Shown: piece by piece, positions 1-7,065 of the stretch
Layout of the letters: each line of letters begins with the position of its first letter
Position numbering within the stretch: position 1 is the first letter of the stretch
Source of the DNA: an uncultured bacterium
Lineage (GTDB): Bacteria > Bacillota > Clostridia > Lachnospirales > Lachnospiraceae
Direction: 5' to 3'
Assembly (NCBI GenBank): GCA_947071365.1
Contig: CAMTFT010000011.1
Coordinates: 1 to 13,450 of the forward strand
DNA length: 13,450 bases
Made by a program: the position numbers and the translations under genes
Notes under the pieces: generated by a model
What the model was told of the DNA's origin: nothing
Seen by the model: the letters and a program-made list of their open reading frames with translations, nothing else
Database searches by the model: none

Positions 1-45
1 GATGTAGCTCCGTCTCGTGGGCTCGGAGATGTGTATAAGAGACAG
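1..45. other. Nextera transposase adapter (artefact)
   Basis: These bases match the Illumina Nextera read-2 adapter: the 19-bp Tn5 mosaic end AGATGTGTATAAGAGACAG at 27-45, preceded by GTCTCGTGGGCTCGG. Before that is GATGTAGCTCC, which reads on the other strand as the octamer GGAGCTAC followed by ATC, as expected for an i7 index plus flow-cell sequence. The segment is an exact inverted copy of 13406-13450. It is untrimmed library sequence; biological sequence starts at 46. Confidence 0.97.
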
Positions 46-180
46 CAATTGATACTCCCGGTAAAGCTTATCACGGCATGCTTTATCATCCGTCGCCTGA
101 AGAAGCTCCTGGGTACGTCCATCATTGAGCAGCTTCTGTGTAAGCTCTGCGAAACGCCTTTCGCCCTCCGCTAAAGCCAT
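46..180 (-). CDS. Hypothetical protein, 3' end cut off by the contig end
   Basis: This minus-strand frame starts at the ATG at 180, with a good ribosome binding site (AGAGAGG at 186-192, five bases before the ATG). It is open for 45 codons until it meets the adapter, so no natural stop is visible. The visible protein is charged and helical: it begins MALAEGERRFAELTQKLL, continues through NDGRTQELLQATDD and ends near KLYREYQL. I cannot assign a function. The pattern resembles the short charged C-terminal helices of PD-(D/E)XK transposase-like proteins of gut clostridia, but that is memory-based and weak. It is divergent from dinB. A competing longer frame over 122-310 was rejected because it lacks a comparable binding site. 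Confidence 0.5.
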
Positions 181-367
181 TGAAACCTCTCTGCCAGTTA
201 TGGATTTTTAAGCATTGAGATTTCCGGATAAAACTGATGTTTGAAATGATATCAGATGCGGTTGCCGCAAAGATTTTCAGAAACTGAATGCTGTATCTGT
301 ATCGTACCACAAAGCCCCGGATTTTACCAGAGCTATTTCAAAATCGAAGCACTCTCCGAATGAACCG

Positions 368-396
368 ATGACAATTTTCCTCTTTAATGATATGAT
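368..396 (+). promoter_or_regulatory. Sigma-A-type promoter for dinB
   Basis: A -35 box ATGACA (368-373) and a -10 box TATGAT (391-396) are separated by exactly 17 bases, each one mismatch from consensus. They lie 35 bases before the GTG start of dinB. I saw no Firmicutes-type LexA/SOS box (GAACN4GTTC) around it, so SOS control is not supported by the sequence. Confidence 0.6.
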
Positions 397-431
397 AAGA
401 ACAATATTACGCATCCAAAAGGAGGGATTTC

Positions 432-1754
432 GTGAATCTGATTTTTCATATTGATGTGAATTCAGCCTATTTAAGCTGGAGCGCCATGGAACGCCTGAAA
501 AGGGACCCTTCCATCGATCTGCGGACGATTCCCTCTATCATTGGAGGCGACGAGAAAAGCCGGCACGGTGTCGTTCTGGCCAAGTCGATTCCCGCAAAGA
601 AATACGGTGTGCGCACCGGAGAACCGGTAGCTGCCGCACTGCGCAAATGCCCGACGCTTCTGATGGAGCCGCCTGACCATAAATTGTACAGCAGGCGCAG
701 CCATGAGCTGATGGATCTGCTGCACTCCTACACATCGGACATTGAACAGGTATCAATTGATGAGTGCTATATGGCATATACTCCTATCAGCCACCGTTTC
801 CCATCTCCGCAGTATGCCGCCCGCCTGATCGCAGACCGCATAAAGAATGAACTGGGATTTACGGTGAACATCGGGATCGCCCCAAATAAGCTTCTCGCAA
901 AAATGGCCAGCGATTTTGAAAAGCCGGATAAAGTACATACTCTTTTTCCTGAGGAAATTCCGCAGAAAATGTGGCCGCTTCCTGTGGGCGAGCTGTTCAT
1001 GGTGGGACACAGCAGCGTGCAGCGGTTGACACAGCTTGGCATCCGCACCATAGGAGAGCTGGCGCATACGGATGTCGTTTTCCTGCAGACCCATTTCAAG
1101 AGCCACGGCCAAATGATGTGGGAATACGCAAACGGCATCGATTCCTCTCCCCTGAACGCAGATTCACGCGAGATAAAGGGAATCGGCAATTCCACCACAT
1201 TGTCCTCCGATGTCCAGACAGCCCCCGAGGCAAAGAAGGTGCTGCTGGCCCTGTCCGAGCAGGTGGCCTCCCGTCTGCGCAAATCGCGTCAGATCGCCCA
1301 GACAGTAACAGTCGAGATCAAATACAATACGTTTCAGTCCTGCTCCCGGCAAACGCAGCTTTCCTCACCGAATGCCACCTCCGGCATCCTGTATGATTAT
1401 GCCTGCCGACTGTTCGACGAGCTGTGGAACGGGACACCGATACGGCTTCTCGGGCTGCGCACCACAAAGCTCCTGCCGGAGGATGCCCCAATCCAGCTTT
1501 CCCTTTTTGATATTGGTCTCGTATCAGAACCTGAGCCATCCCCAAACCGGGACGCTCCCACAATAAGCAGCCCGGACATCAGGCGGACTGATCCTGAAAA
1601 GCAGAAGCGTCTGGAACAGGCCATGGACAAGATCCGTCGGAAGTTCGGCCAGGATGCTGTCACGCGCGGCTCACTGCTGAAAAATTATTCCGGGCATACC
1701 ACGCCCAAAAAACCTTCCGATCTAACTGACAAAAACTCTTCTGATTTAACTTGA
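432..1754 (+). CDS. dinB: Y-family DNA polymerase, DinB/Pol IV type
   Basis: A translesion DNA polymerase that copies past damaged bases with low fidelity. The 440-aa protein has the family order palm/fingers, thumb, little finger. Catalytic metal ligands are D8 (in FHIDVNSAYLSW) and D110-E111 (in VSIDECYMAY). Y13 sits at the steric-gate position that excludes ribonucleotides. IGIAPNKLLAKMASDFEKP (148-166) is the conserved palm segment, and the little finger starts near 250 (GIGNSTTLSSDV). QLSLF at 355-359 is a beta-clamp-binding motif, followed by an unusually long hydrophilic tail of about 80 residues. The start is GTG at 432, preceded by AGGAGGG at 419-425. The last codons are a short tandem repeat (SDLTDK then SDLT-stop). 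The downstream ilvE promoter overlaps the stop codon. Confidence 0.93.
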   Translation: MNLIFHIDVNSAYLSWSAMERLKRDPSIDLRTIPSIIGGDEKSRHGVVLAKSIPAKKYGVRTGEPVAAALRKCPTLLMEPPDHKLYSRRSHELMDLLHSYTSDIEQVSIDECYMAYTPISHRFPSPQYAARLIADRIKNELGFTVNIGIAPNKLLAKMASDFEKPDKVHTLFPEEIPQKMWPLPVGELFMVGHSSVQRLTQLGIRTIGELAHTDVVFLQTHFKSHGQMMWEYANGIDSSPLNADSREIKGIGNSTTLSSDVQTAPEAKKVLLALSEQVASRLRKSRQIAQTVTVEIKYNTFQSCSRQTQLSSPNATSGILYDYACRLFDELWNGTPIRLLGLRTTKLLPEDAPIQLSLFDIGLVSEPEPSPNRDAPTISSPDIRRTDPEKQKRLEQAMDKIRRKFGQDAVTRGSLLKNYSGHTTPKKPSDLTDKNSSDLT

Positions 1755-1756
1755 CA
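1714..1756 (+). repeat. 24-bp-period imperfect tandem repeat at the dinB 3' end
   Basis: CTTCCGATCTAACTGACA (1714-1731) recurs as CTTCTGATTTAACTTGACA (1738-1756). The second copy has two substitutions and one extra T. The extra T shifts the frame so that dinB stops at TGA (1752-1754), and it also creates the TTGACA used as the -35 box of the next promoter. Confidence 0.7.
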
Positions 1757-1779
1757 CAGCAAAAAAGCAGGCGTAAACT
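1751..1779 (+). promoter_or_regulatory. Promoter for ilvE overlapping the dinB stop codon
   Basis: A perfect -35 box TTGACA (1751-1756) contains the dinB stop TGA. After a 17-base spacer comes TAAACT (1774-1779), a 4/6 match to the -10 consensus. It lies 48 bases before the ilvE start. ilvE may therefore be transcribed independently of dinB. Confidence 0.55.
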
Positions 1780-1827
1780 ACAAATAATCAAGTTTTAGCT
1801 ATTTTACTAAAGGAAGGACTGTTGATT

Positions 1828-2853
1828 ATGGAAAAGAAAAACATTGACTGGGCTAATCTTGGATTCGGTTATATGCCGACAGACAAAAGATTCGTTTCAA
1901 ACTATAAAGATGGAGCATGGGATGATGGTGTCCTTACTTCTGACGCTACAGTGACCATTACGGAATGTGCAGGCGTACTTCAGTATGCACAGACCTGCTT
2001 CGAGGGAATGAAGGCTTACACAACAGAGGACGGACACATCGTTACCTTCCGCCCTGATCTGAACGCAGAGCGTATGGAAGCCTCCTGTAAGAGACTGGAA
2101 ATGCCGGTTTTCCCGCAGGATCGTTTTGTGGATGCGGTTGTGCAGACTGTTGCTGCCAATGAAGCATACGTTCCGCCTTACGGTTCAGGAGCTACTCTCT
2201 ATATCCGTCCGTACATGTTCGGAAGCGATGCTGTCATCGGTGTAAAGCCGGCCAGTGAATACCAGTTCCGTGTGTTCACGACACCGGTAGGCCCATACTT
2301 CAAGGGCGGCGTTAAGCCTCTGACGATCCGCGTCAGTGACTTTGACCGTGCAGCGCCTCACGGAACAGGCCACATCAAGGCAGGTCTGAACTATGCCATG
2401 AGCCTTTACGCTATCATGGATGCACACCGCCAGGGCTACGATGAGAACATGTACCTTGACGCAGCCACCAGAACAAAGGTGGAGGAGACAGGCGGAGCCA
2501 ACTTCCTGTTCGTAACAAAGGATGGCAAGGTCGTTACTCCGAAGTCTGACAGTATTCTTCCGTCCATCACCCGCCGCTCCCTTCTCGTTGTAGCAAAGGA
2601 CTACCTTGGACTGGACGTTGAAGAGCGTGAGGTATACTTCGATGAGGTAAAGGATTTCGCAGAATGCGGACTTTGCGGTACTGCTGCCGTTATCTCTCCG
2701 GTCGGCAAGATCGTTGACCACGGCAATGAGATCTGCATGCCGAGCGGCATGAGCGAAATGGGGCCTGTCACAAAGAAGCTGTACGAAACTCTGACCGGTA
2801 TCCAGATGGGACGCATCGAAGCGCCAAAGGGCTGGATCAAAGTTATCAAATAA
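1828..2853 (+). CDS. ilvE: Branched-chain amino acid aminotransferase
   Basis: A PLP-dependent class IV (fold type I D-amino-acid/BCAT) transaminase that interconverts leucine, isoleucine and valine with their 2-keto acids, using glutamate/2-oxoglutarate. The 341-aa length is usual for the larger BCAT subgroup. Visible motifs are QTCFEGMKAY (55-64), the PLP lysine K184 in GHIKAGLNYAMS, the cofactor-contact glutamates in KVEETGGANFLF (217-228), and the phosphate-binding GTAAVISPVG (284-293). The start is the ATG at 1828, preceded by AGGAAGGA at 1811-1818; an in-frame TTG two codons upstream is less likely. It has its own apparent promoter and a strong terminator, so it looks monocistronic. A CGLC motif (280-283) precedes GTAAV and is not at the position of the mammalian BCAT redox CxxC. 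Confidence 0.95.
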   Translation: MEKKNIDWANLGFGYMPTDKRFVSNYKDGAWDDGVLTSDATVTITECAGVLQYAQTCFEGMKAYTTEDGHIVTFRPDLNAERMEASCKRLEMPVFPQDRFVDAVVQTVAANEAYVPPYGSGATLYIRPYMFGSDAVIGVKPASEYQFRVFTTPVGPYFKGGVKPLTIRVSDFDRAAPHGTGHIKAGLNYAMSLYAIMDAHRQGYDENMYLDAATRTKVEETGGANFLFVTKDGKVVTPKSDSILPSITRRSLLVVAKDYLGLDVEEREVYFDEVKDFAECGLCGTAAVISPVGKIVDHGNEICMPSGMSEMGPVTKKLYETLTGIQMGRIEAPKGWIKVIK

Positions 2854-2882
2854 AGGCATTGACTAAGGGCTGGAATCAAACA
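2827..2882 (+). repeat. 38-bp-period echo of the ilvE 3' end
   Basis: AAGGGCTGGATCAAA in the last coding codons of ilvE (2827-2841) recurs 38 bases later as AAGGGCTGGAATCAAA (2865-2880), differing by one inserted A. The second copy forms the 5' arm and loop start of the terminator. It could be chance, but it fits the duplications at other gene ends in this window. Confidence 0.5.
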
Positions 2883-2896
2883 TTCCAGCCCCTTTT
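2867..2896 (+). terminator. Intrinsic terminator of ilvE
   Basis: A perfect 10-bp stem, GGGCTGGAAT (2867-2876) with ATTCCAGCCC (2882-2891), closes a 5-base loop and is followed by CTTTT. It lies between the convergent ilvE and deacetylase genes. On the minus strand it lacks a clear T-run, so it mainly serves ilvE. Confidence 0.92.
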
Positions 2897-2905
2897 GCAT
2901 CTTCC

Positions 2906-3757
2906 CTACCCGATTATCTCCACCGTTTTCCCCGACGGAACTACCACCGTCCGCCCATCCAGCAGCATCCAGATATCCTGCACTCCGGGATTATACACAT
3001 ACTGCCCGGATGCGGAATATTTCAACTGCTTTGCAGCATTCACATAATCACATATCTCAATATTCGTTGCATACCAGACCTCATCCTTCCCGGACATCCG
3101 TTCCAGAAACTGCTCCATCCGCGCCCAGTCATCCCGCACATCGAATTCATAAGAATGCCCCCAGACGTAAAAAAGTCTCGGTCCGTAATACTTCGGCTTT
3201 TCCTCAAAAAACTTATCTGCCAGCTCAAAAAGCTGCTCATCTGCGTGATGGCAGGTGGGATGCCACATCAGAAAATCCTCCGGCAGATTGAAATCGTGGG
3301 TACTGCGGATCGTCCTGGCATATTCCATTCCGCAACAATGCAGCATTTCCACCAGCTCCTTCGTATACGTACCGAAGGGATATGCCATGCCCCGCACCGG
3401 CGCTTTTACCATATCCTCAATATTTTTCCGGTCTGCCATGACCTCATACGCCGCCGTTGATGCTCCCGCCAGCGCCATATCAAGATGCGTCAGCCCGTGT
3501 ACGGCCAGCTCATGTCCCTCATAAACGCTCAAAATCTCCTCCGGCCGCAGCTTATTGTGCGTCACGCTCCTGCCGTTTTGAACATGAAGGCTTTCTTTTC
3601 CCAGCAGCCCCGTATTAATATTGAAGGTGCCCTTCATCCCATACCGGTTCATCATTTTGATCAGGCGGATATCCTGCGTCACCGCATCGTCATAGCTGAA
3701 GGTGAGGGCATATTTTTTCCCTCCCGGAAACAAAAGTAAATCACGTCTAAGTCCCAT
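2906..3757 (-). CDS. Polysaccharide deacetylase (NodB-homology) family protein
   Basis: A carbohydrate esterase family 4-type protein; such enzymes remove N- or O-acetyl groups from sugars or peptidoglycan with a divalent metal. In its 283 aa, the NodB motifs appear as ALTFSYDDA (D23/D24, motif 1), HELAVHGLTH (H87 and H91, metal ligands), RGMAYPFGTY (122-131, motif 3) and LFYVWGHSYEF (H201, late motif). There is no signal peptide or membrane segment, so it appears cytosolic, unlike cell-wall deacetylases; the substrate is unknown. The ATG at 3757 has a strong AAAGGAG site six bases away. It is the last gene of the minus-strand run, 140 bp after moxR, and converges on ilvE. Family assignment is firm; the specific role is not. 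Confidence 0.85.
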   Translation of the reverse strand: MGLRRDLLLFPGGKKYALTFSYDDAVTQDIRLIKMMNRYGMKGTFNINTGLLGKESLHVQNGRSVTHNKLRPEEILSVYEGHELAVHGLTHLDMALAGASTAAYEVMADRKNIEDMVKAPVRGMAYPFGTYTKELVEMLHCCGMEYARTIRSTHDFNLPEDFLMWHPTCHHADEQLFELADKFFEEKPKYYGPRLFYVWGHSYEFDVRDDWARMEQFLERMSGKDEVWYATNIEICDYVNAAKQLKYSASGQYVYNPGVQDIWMLLDGRTVVVPSGKTVEIIG

Positions 3758-3794
3758 ATCTGCTCCTTTCTACCGCAGCTTTACCATCCCGGCG

Positions 3795-3921
3795 CATGCC
3801 ATCCCCATGCAATACATGCAGCAATACCTGCATCTATCGCCCTGATACGCGCAGCCGCACGCCATCTCCATGCAACACATGCGCAGTAACACCTATATTA
3901 CCGCCCCAGTGCGCGCAGCCG
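3795..3921 (-). repeat. ~64-bp imperfect tandem duplication of the moxR 3' end
   Basis: Segment 3858-3921 contains the last codons and stop of moxR. Segment 3795-3857 repeats it at about three-quarters identity by eye, with small indels. Read on the minus strand, the real gene ends RLRALGR-stop (TAA) and the echo reads RLRVSGR-stop (TAG). Both units continue into a GCATG-rich tract. A weaker third partial unit may lie at 3781-3800. The duplication fills the gap between moxR and the deacetylase gene; I see no clear promoter in it. Confidence 0.75.
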
Positions 3922-5412
3922 AGCTTCGATCGCCCTGCCGCTCTCGTCGAACAGTAGCTCCTTATTGTAGCGGTAATATCTCTCACAGTCGTATTCCTGC
4001 AAAAACTTCACACTGTAATAGTCGTTATTCAGCTCAGTGATAAAGATGACCAGCTCCTGCCCTGCGCCGAACGCTTCCTCCAGAAAGTCAAAGGCATGCT
4101 CCAGCATGGCCCCGGCGCAGTCCACAGCGTCCTCTAGCGCGTCCTGCTTTTCCTCAAACCATCCCTTTACCAGTTCAAAAGCGGCATTTCCTTCCGACGC
4201 GCCCGCCTTTTGCAGCTTCATCAGATACTCTTCCAGAATCTCCGTCACCTTACGTCGGCAGCGCTCCTCCTTTCTCGTCAGAAGCTCCGCTTCCTTCCTC
4301 TGCTGCGTTTCCTTCTGAAATCCGTCAGCAATCTCCTGTAAAAACTGCAGCGGCTGGCCGATATGCACACCCAGCAGGCCTTCTTTTGCAAGCTTTAACT
4401 GCTCAAACAAAAGCTCTACCACCTGTTCCTCATGCATCAGATCCGCAAAGCTGTTCCTGCATCTGCCCAGAAGAAGGCCGACCACGCTGAGCCGCTCGTC
4501 AAAGGAGGCATGCGATGCTTTTTTCAGAAGCAGCGGATCGATCTCACCGGAAAGCACCGCGTCAAGCTGATAATCCATCTGATACTTCCGGTACAGCTCC
4601 AGATAATTCGCAAAGTCCTTCGCAATCATTTCATGCTGCAGGTACTGTACCACTACCTCCCGGTCCATCTCCTTGCCCAGTTTTTCATAGACCATCAGCA
4701 TCTGCGACAGATCCTCCCAGCCTCTGGGGGTCGCAAATTTTCTGCCGTCCACCGTTGTTTCCATCTTATAAAAATTTCCGGTTCTCGTATTCAGATAAGA
4801 GATCACGGCCGGATGAAGCTGCTGCATGAGCGCGTATTCCTTCCACACCGCAAAATCCGGCTCAACCTCGATCTTCTTGACACGGTCCATAGTCACTACA
4901 TCAAATTCCCGGACAGATTTGTTGTATTCCGGCGGATTCCCCGCCGCCACAATGATCCAACCCTGGGGAATCTCATGGCTTCCAAAAGTCTTACACTGCA
5001 AAAACTGCAGCATGGCCGGGGCCAGCGTCTCCGAAACGCAGTTGATCTCATCGATAAATAAAATGCCCTCGCGAAGTCCCGTCTTTTCCATTTTTTCATA
5101 AACCGATGCCACGATCTCGCTCATCGTGTACTCCGTCACGGTGTACTCCCGGCCTCCAAACGTCTGCTTCGATACAAAAGGCAGGCCGATGGCGCTCTGC
5201 CGTGTATGGTGCGTGATCGTATAGGATACCAGAGCGATACCGCACTCCTTTGCAATCTGTTCCATGATCTGGGTCTTACCGATACCCGGCGCTCCCAGAA
5301 GCAGCACCGGCCTCTGCCTGATCTGCGGAATCACGTATTCGCCGTATTCATCCTTCAGAAGATACGCTTCTATCGTATCCTTCACTTCCTGCTTTGCCCG
5401 TTTAATATTCAT
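3898..5412 (-). CDS. MoxR-type AAA+ ATPase
   Basis: An ATP-driven remodelling enzyme of the MoxR class, which typically works with a VWA-domain partner such as the one encoded just upstream. In the 504-aa protein, Walker A is GAPGIGKT (40-47), Walker B ILFIDE (117-122), and sensor 1 N159 lies in VAAGNPPEYN. R177 in DVVTMDRVKK is a candidate arginine finger, and sensor 2 is in KFATPRGWEDLS (225-236, R230). The AAA+ module ends near residue 240. The C-terminal half is helical, with a charged stretch at 360-400 (QRKEAELLTRKEERCRRK) likely to be coiled coil. I chose the ATG at 5412, which has GAGGGA seven bases upstream; a GTG ten codons earlier also reads in frame. It lies 77 bp after the VWA gene, in the same direction. 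The target is unknown. Confidence 0.85.
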   Translation of the reverse strand: MNIKRAKQEVKDTIEAYLLKDEYGEYVIPQIRQRPVLLLGAPGIGKTQIMEQIAKECGIALVSYTITHHTRQSAIGLPFVSKQTFGGREYTVTEYTMSEIVASVYEKMEKTGLREGILFIDEINCVSETLAPAMLQFLQCKTFGSHEIPQGWIIVAAGNPPEYNKSVREFDVVTMDRVKKIEVEPDFAVWKEYALMQQLHPAVISYLNTRTGNFYKMETTVDGRKFATPRGWEDLSQMLMVYEKLGKEMDREVVVQYLQHEMIAKDFANYLELYRKYQMDYQLDAVLSGEIDPLLLKKASHASFDERLSVVGLLLGRCRNSFADLMHEEQVVELLFEQLKLAKEGLLGVHIGQPLQFLQEIADGFQKETQQRKEAELLTRKEERCRRKVTEILEEYLMKLQKAGASEGNAAFELVKGWFEEKQDALEDAVDCAGAMLEHAFDFLEEAFGAGQELVIFITELNNDYYSVKFLQEYDCERYYRYNKELLFDESGRAIEARLRALGR

Positions 5413-5436
5413 GTATCTGTCCCTCACTTCTATTAC

Positions 5437-5520
5437 TTCCACAGCTCTATTAATCTCCGGAAGTCCTGTTCTTTCTTTCCGCGGCTGTGTCAGTCTCCGG
5501 AAATCCCTCTCTTCATTTCC
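5437..5520 (-). repeat. 40-bp-period tandem duplication of the VWA gene 3' end
   Basis: Two 44-base units, 5477-5520 and 5437-5480, share their GGAA boundary and align without gaps at 32 of 44 positions; most differences are transitions. Unit one holds the VWA gene end, reading ...MKRGISGD-stop (TGA). In the equivalent frame, unit two reads ...RKNRTSGD-stop (TAA). The duplicate makes up most of the VWA-moxR gap. Confidence 0.75.
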
Positions 5521-7034
5521 TCTTCCATCTCCTGTACATCAAGGATCAGCTTGATCGCCCAGGGCGGCACATCCACATCCCTGTAATCATTTTTCATGAA
5601 CACGAATGCCGTCTCATACGGCGGCTTTTTCACCGGAAATGTACCGTAACCATCCGTAAAATAAATCATTCCCCTCAGCTTTGTAAAGCAGCGGCGCTGC
5701 AAAAGCTCCTGCACCCGTACGAAAGCCGGACGAAAATCTGTGCCGCCGAAGCCGCGCACCGTAAAATGCTCCAGATAATCCTGCATTTCCTGCCGGTTCG
5801 TGATCAGTACATCCTCCTGCACCTTATCGTCACATTGAAGGATATGCACGTGGATCTTCCGGAAAAAGCCCTCCGATTCACTGAGCACACTGTACGTTTC
5901 CTCCAGAAAATACCGTATCAGCTCCCCGCTGCAAGACATTGATGTGTCCAGCGCAATGACAAAATCCTCCACCTTCTGTACTTCCTTCGTCTCCAGCGGC
6001 TCGATCAGCGGCATATTGCCGTACAAACTCATACCGTAATTATAGAAGATATAGTCGAAGGAGTCCATATCTACCTGCATTTCCTCCTTCAGCACAGAAA
6101 ATTTCCGCAAAAATTCCTTATAATCATACCGTTTGCGGTTCGCCGCACAGACCTGCTCTTCCAGACTCCTCGTATCATCCGACGCTTCCTTCGAGAAAGT
6201 CTCCATTTCCGTCTGCATTTTATCCCGGATATCATCCCATTTCTGTCTCTGCGGATTGGGACTTTTCCTGGAATCCCCCTGCTGCTCCCATTTGCAGTGG
6301 TCATCCACGAGAAACTCCCGCTTCCAGATGTCGAGCTGCGCCTGTATCGGATGTAGCCTGCAAAGAAAACGATAGACGCGCTCCGCAGTCACCACCGTAT
6401 GCCCAGTGTCCTGGCTGCCTGCCTTCACCTGTCCCGAAGATCCGCCGGTCACTTCCACCGTCTGGGCTCCCGCTTTCACCCGTCCCGAATGTACGCCGGT
6501 CACTTCCGCTGCCTGGCCGCCCACCTTCACCTGTCCCGAAAGTACGCTGGTCGCTTCCTCCTGTCCTCCCGCCTTCACCCGTCCCGAAAGCCCACCGCTC
6601 GCTTCCTCTTCCAGCATATGGTACAGCTCCCGGCGAACCGATGATTTCGGCAGATGTACAGCCTTCAGATACAATCCGTCTATCACATACTCCGCGGCAA
6701 TATCGCAGGCAAGGTTCCAGTATTCCTCATCCCGATCCTTTCTCGTCCAGAGATGGGAAAAGAGGCAGTGTATGATGCTGTGCAGGTACTGTCGGTTGAC
6801 AGCAGCCTTTCCCTTTCGAAATACAGACACAAGCGCGTCCGGCTGAAAATAGAGGATGCTGCCGTCTGTTCCCGTCACATGGATCTGCTGCTCCGGCAAA
6901 AAAGCAAGAGACGACAGCGCAATATCCAGAAACCGCATATTCAGGTACAGCTCATTGCGCGCATTGCGCAGAATGTCCGTAGCGACCTCAATAAAATCCA
7001 GCGTCTGTTTTCGTTCCTCGTATACCGGGTTCAT
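5490..7034 (-). CDS. VWA-domain protein with degenerate metallopeptidase-like N-terminus (DUF2201-like)
   Basis: A probable partner of the adjacent MoxR ATPase. The 514-aa protein resembles the DUF2201 architecture of a putative metallopeptidase domain followed by a VWA-like domain. In the N-terminal part, HSIIHCLFSHLW (from H85) keeps the histidine spacing of HExxHxxxxH but has Ser at the catalytic Glu position. Residues 149-215 are four tandem 16-17-residue repeats around SG[RQ]VKAG. The C-terminal VWA domain starts near 356 (EDFVIALDTSMSCSG). The MIDAS motif is intact: D363, S365, S367, T432/D433 in RGFGGTDFRP, and D461 in YFTDG. There is no signal peptide. The ATG at 7034 has an ideal AAGGAG site. 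The frame stays open 93 codons further upstream, but that extension crosses a hairpin element and the LRR gene end, so I rejected it. Confidence 0.85.
   Translation of the reverse strand: MNPVYEERKQTLDFIEVATDILRNARNELYLNMRFLDIALSSLAFLPEQQIHVTGTDGSILYFQPDALVSVFRKGKAAVNRQYLHSIIHCLFSHLWTRKDRDEEYWNLACDIAAEYVIDGLYLKAVHLPKSSVRRELYHMLEEEASGGLSGRVKAGGQEEATSVLSGQVKVGGQAAEVTGVHSGRVKAGAQTVEVTGGSSGQVKAGSQDTGHTVVTAERVYRFLCRLHPIQAQLDIWKREFLVDDHCKWEQQGDSRKSPNPQRQKWDDIRDKMQTEMETFSKEASDDTRSLEEQVCAANRKRYDYKEFLRKFSVLKEEMQVDMDSFDYIFYNYGMSLYGNMPLIEPLETKEVQKVEDFVIALDTSMSCSGELIRYFLEETYSVLSESEGFFRKIHVHILQCDDKVQEDVLITNRQEMQDYLEHFTVRGFGGTDFRPAFVRVQELLQRRCFTKLRGMIYFTDGYGTFPVKKPPYETAFVFMKNDYRDVDVPPWAIKLILDVQEMEEEMKRGISGD
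6390..6590 (-). repeat. In-frame 51-bp tandem repeat (four units) in the VWA gene
   Basis: The octamer GTCCCGAA on the plus strand recurs at 6431, 6482, 6533 and 6581, giving periods of 51, 51 and 48 bp. The units encode LSGRVKAGGQEEATSV, LSGQVKVGGQAAEVTGV, HSGRVKAGAQTVEVTGG and SSGQVKAGSQDTGHTVV. The array forms a low-complexity linker rich in Gly, Ser and Val between the N-terminal domain and the VWA half. All changes preserve frame. Confidence 0.9.
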
Positions 7035-7065
7035 GTTTTCTCCTTCCTCATCATCTAGATCGTAA

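Noticed and set aside
122..310. 62-codon minus-strand frame upstream of dinB
   Set aside because: It lacks a convincing binding site and overlaps, in another frame, the better-supported partial gene starting at 180.
181..431. LexA/SOS box upstream of dinB
   Set aside because: No GAACN4GTTC-like palindrome is visible; only a sigma-A-type promoter is supported. A small GCGG-TTG-CCGC hairpin is present but has no terminator T-run.
2665..2676. Redox-active CxxC centre in IlvE (CGLC), as in mammalian BCAT
   Set aside because: The motif precedes the conserved GTAAV segment, whereas the mammalian CxxC follows it, so the positions are not equivalent.
4432..5061. Plus-strand open frame opposite moxR
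   Set aside because: It is antisense to the Walker A/B-containing ATPase frame and shows no domain features.
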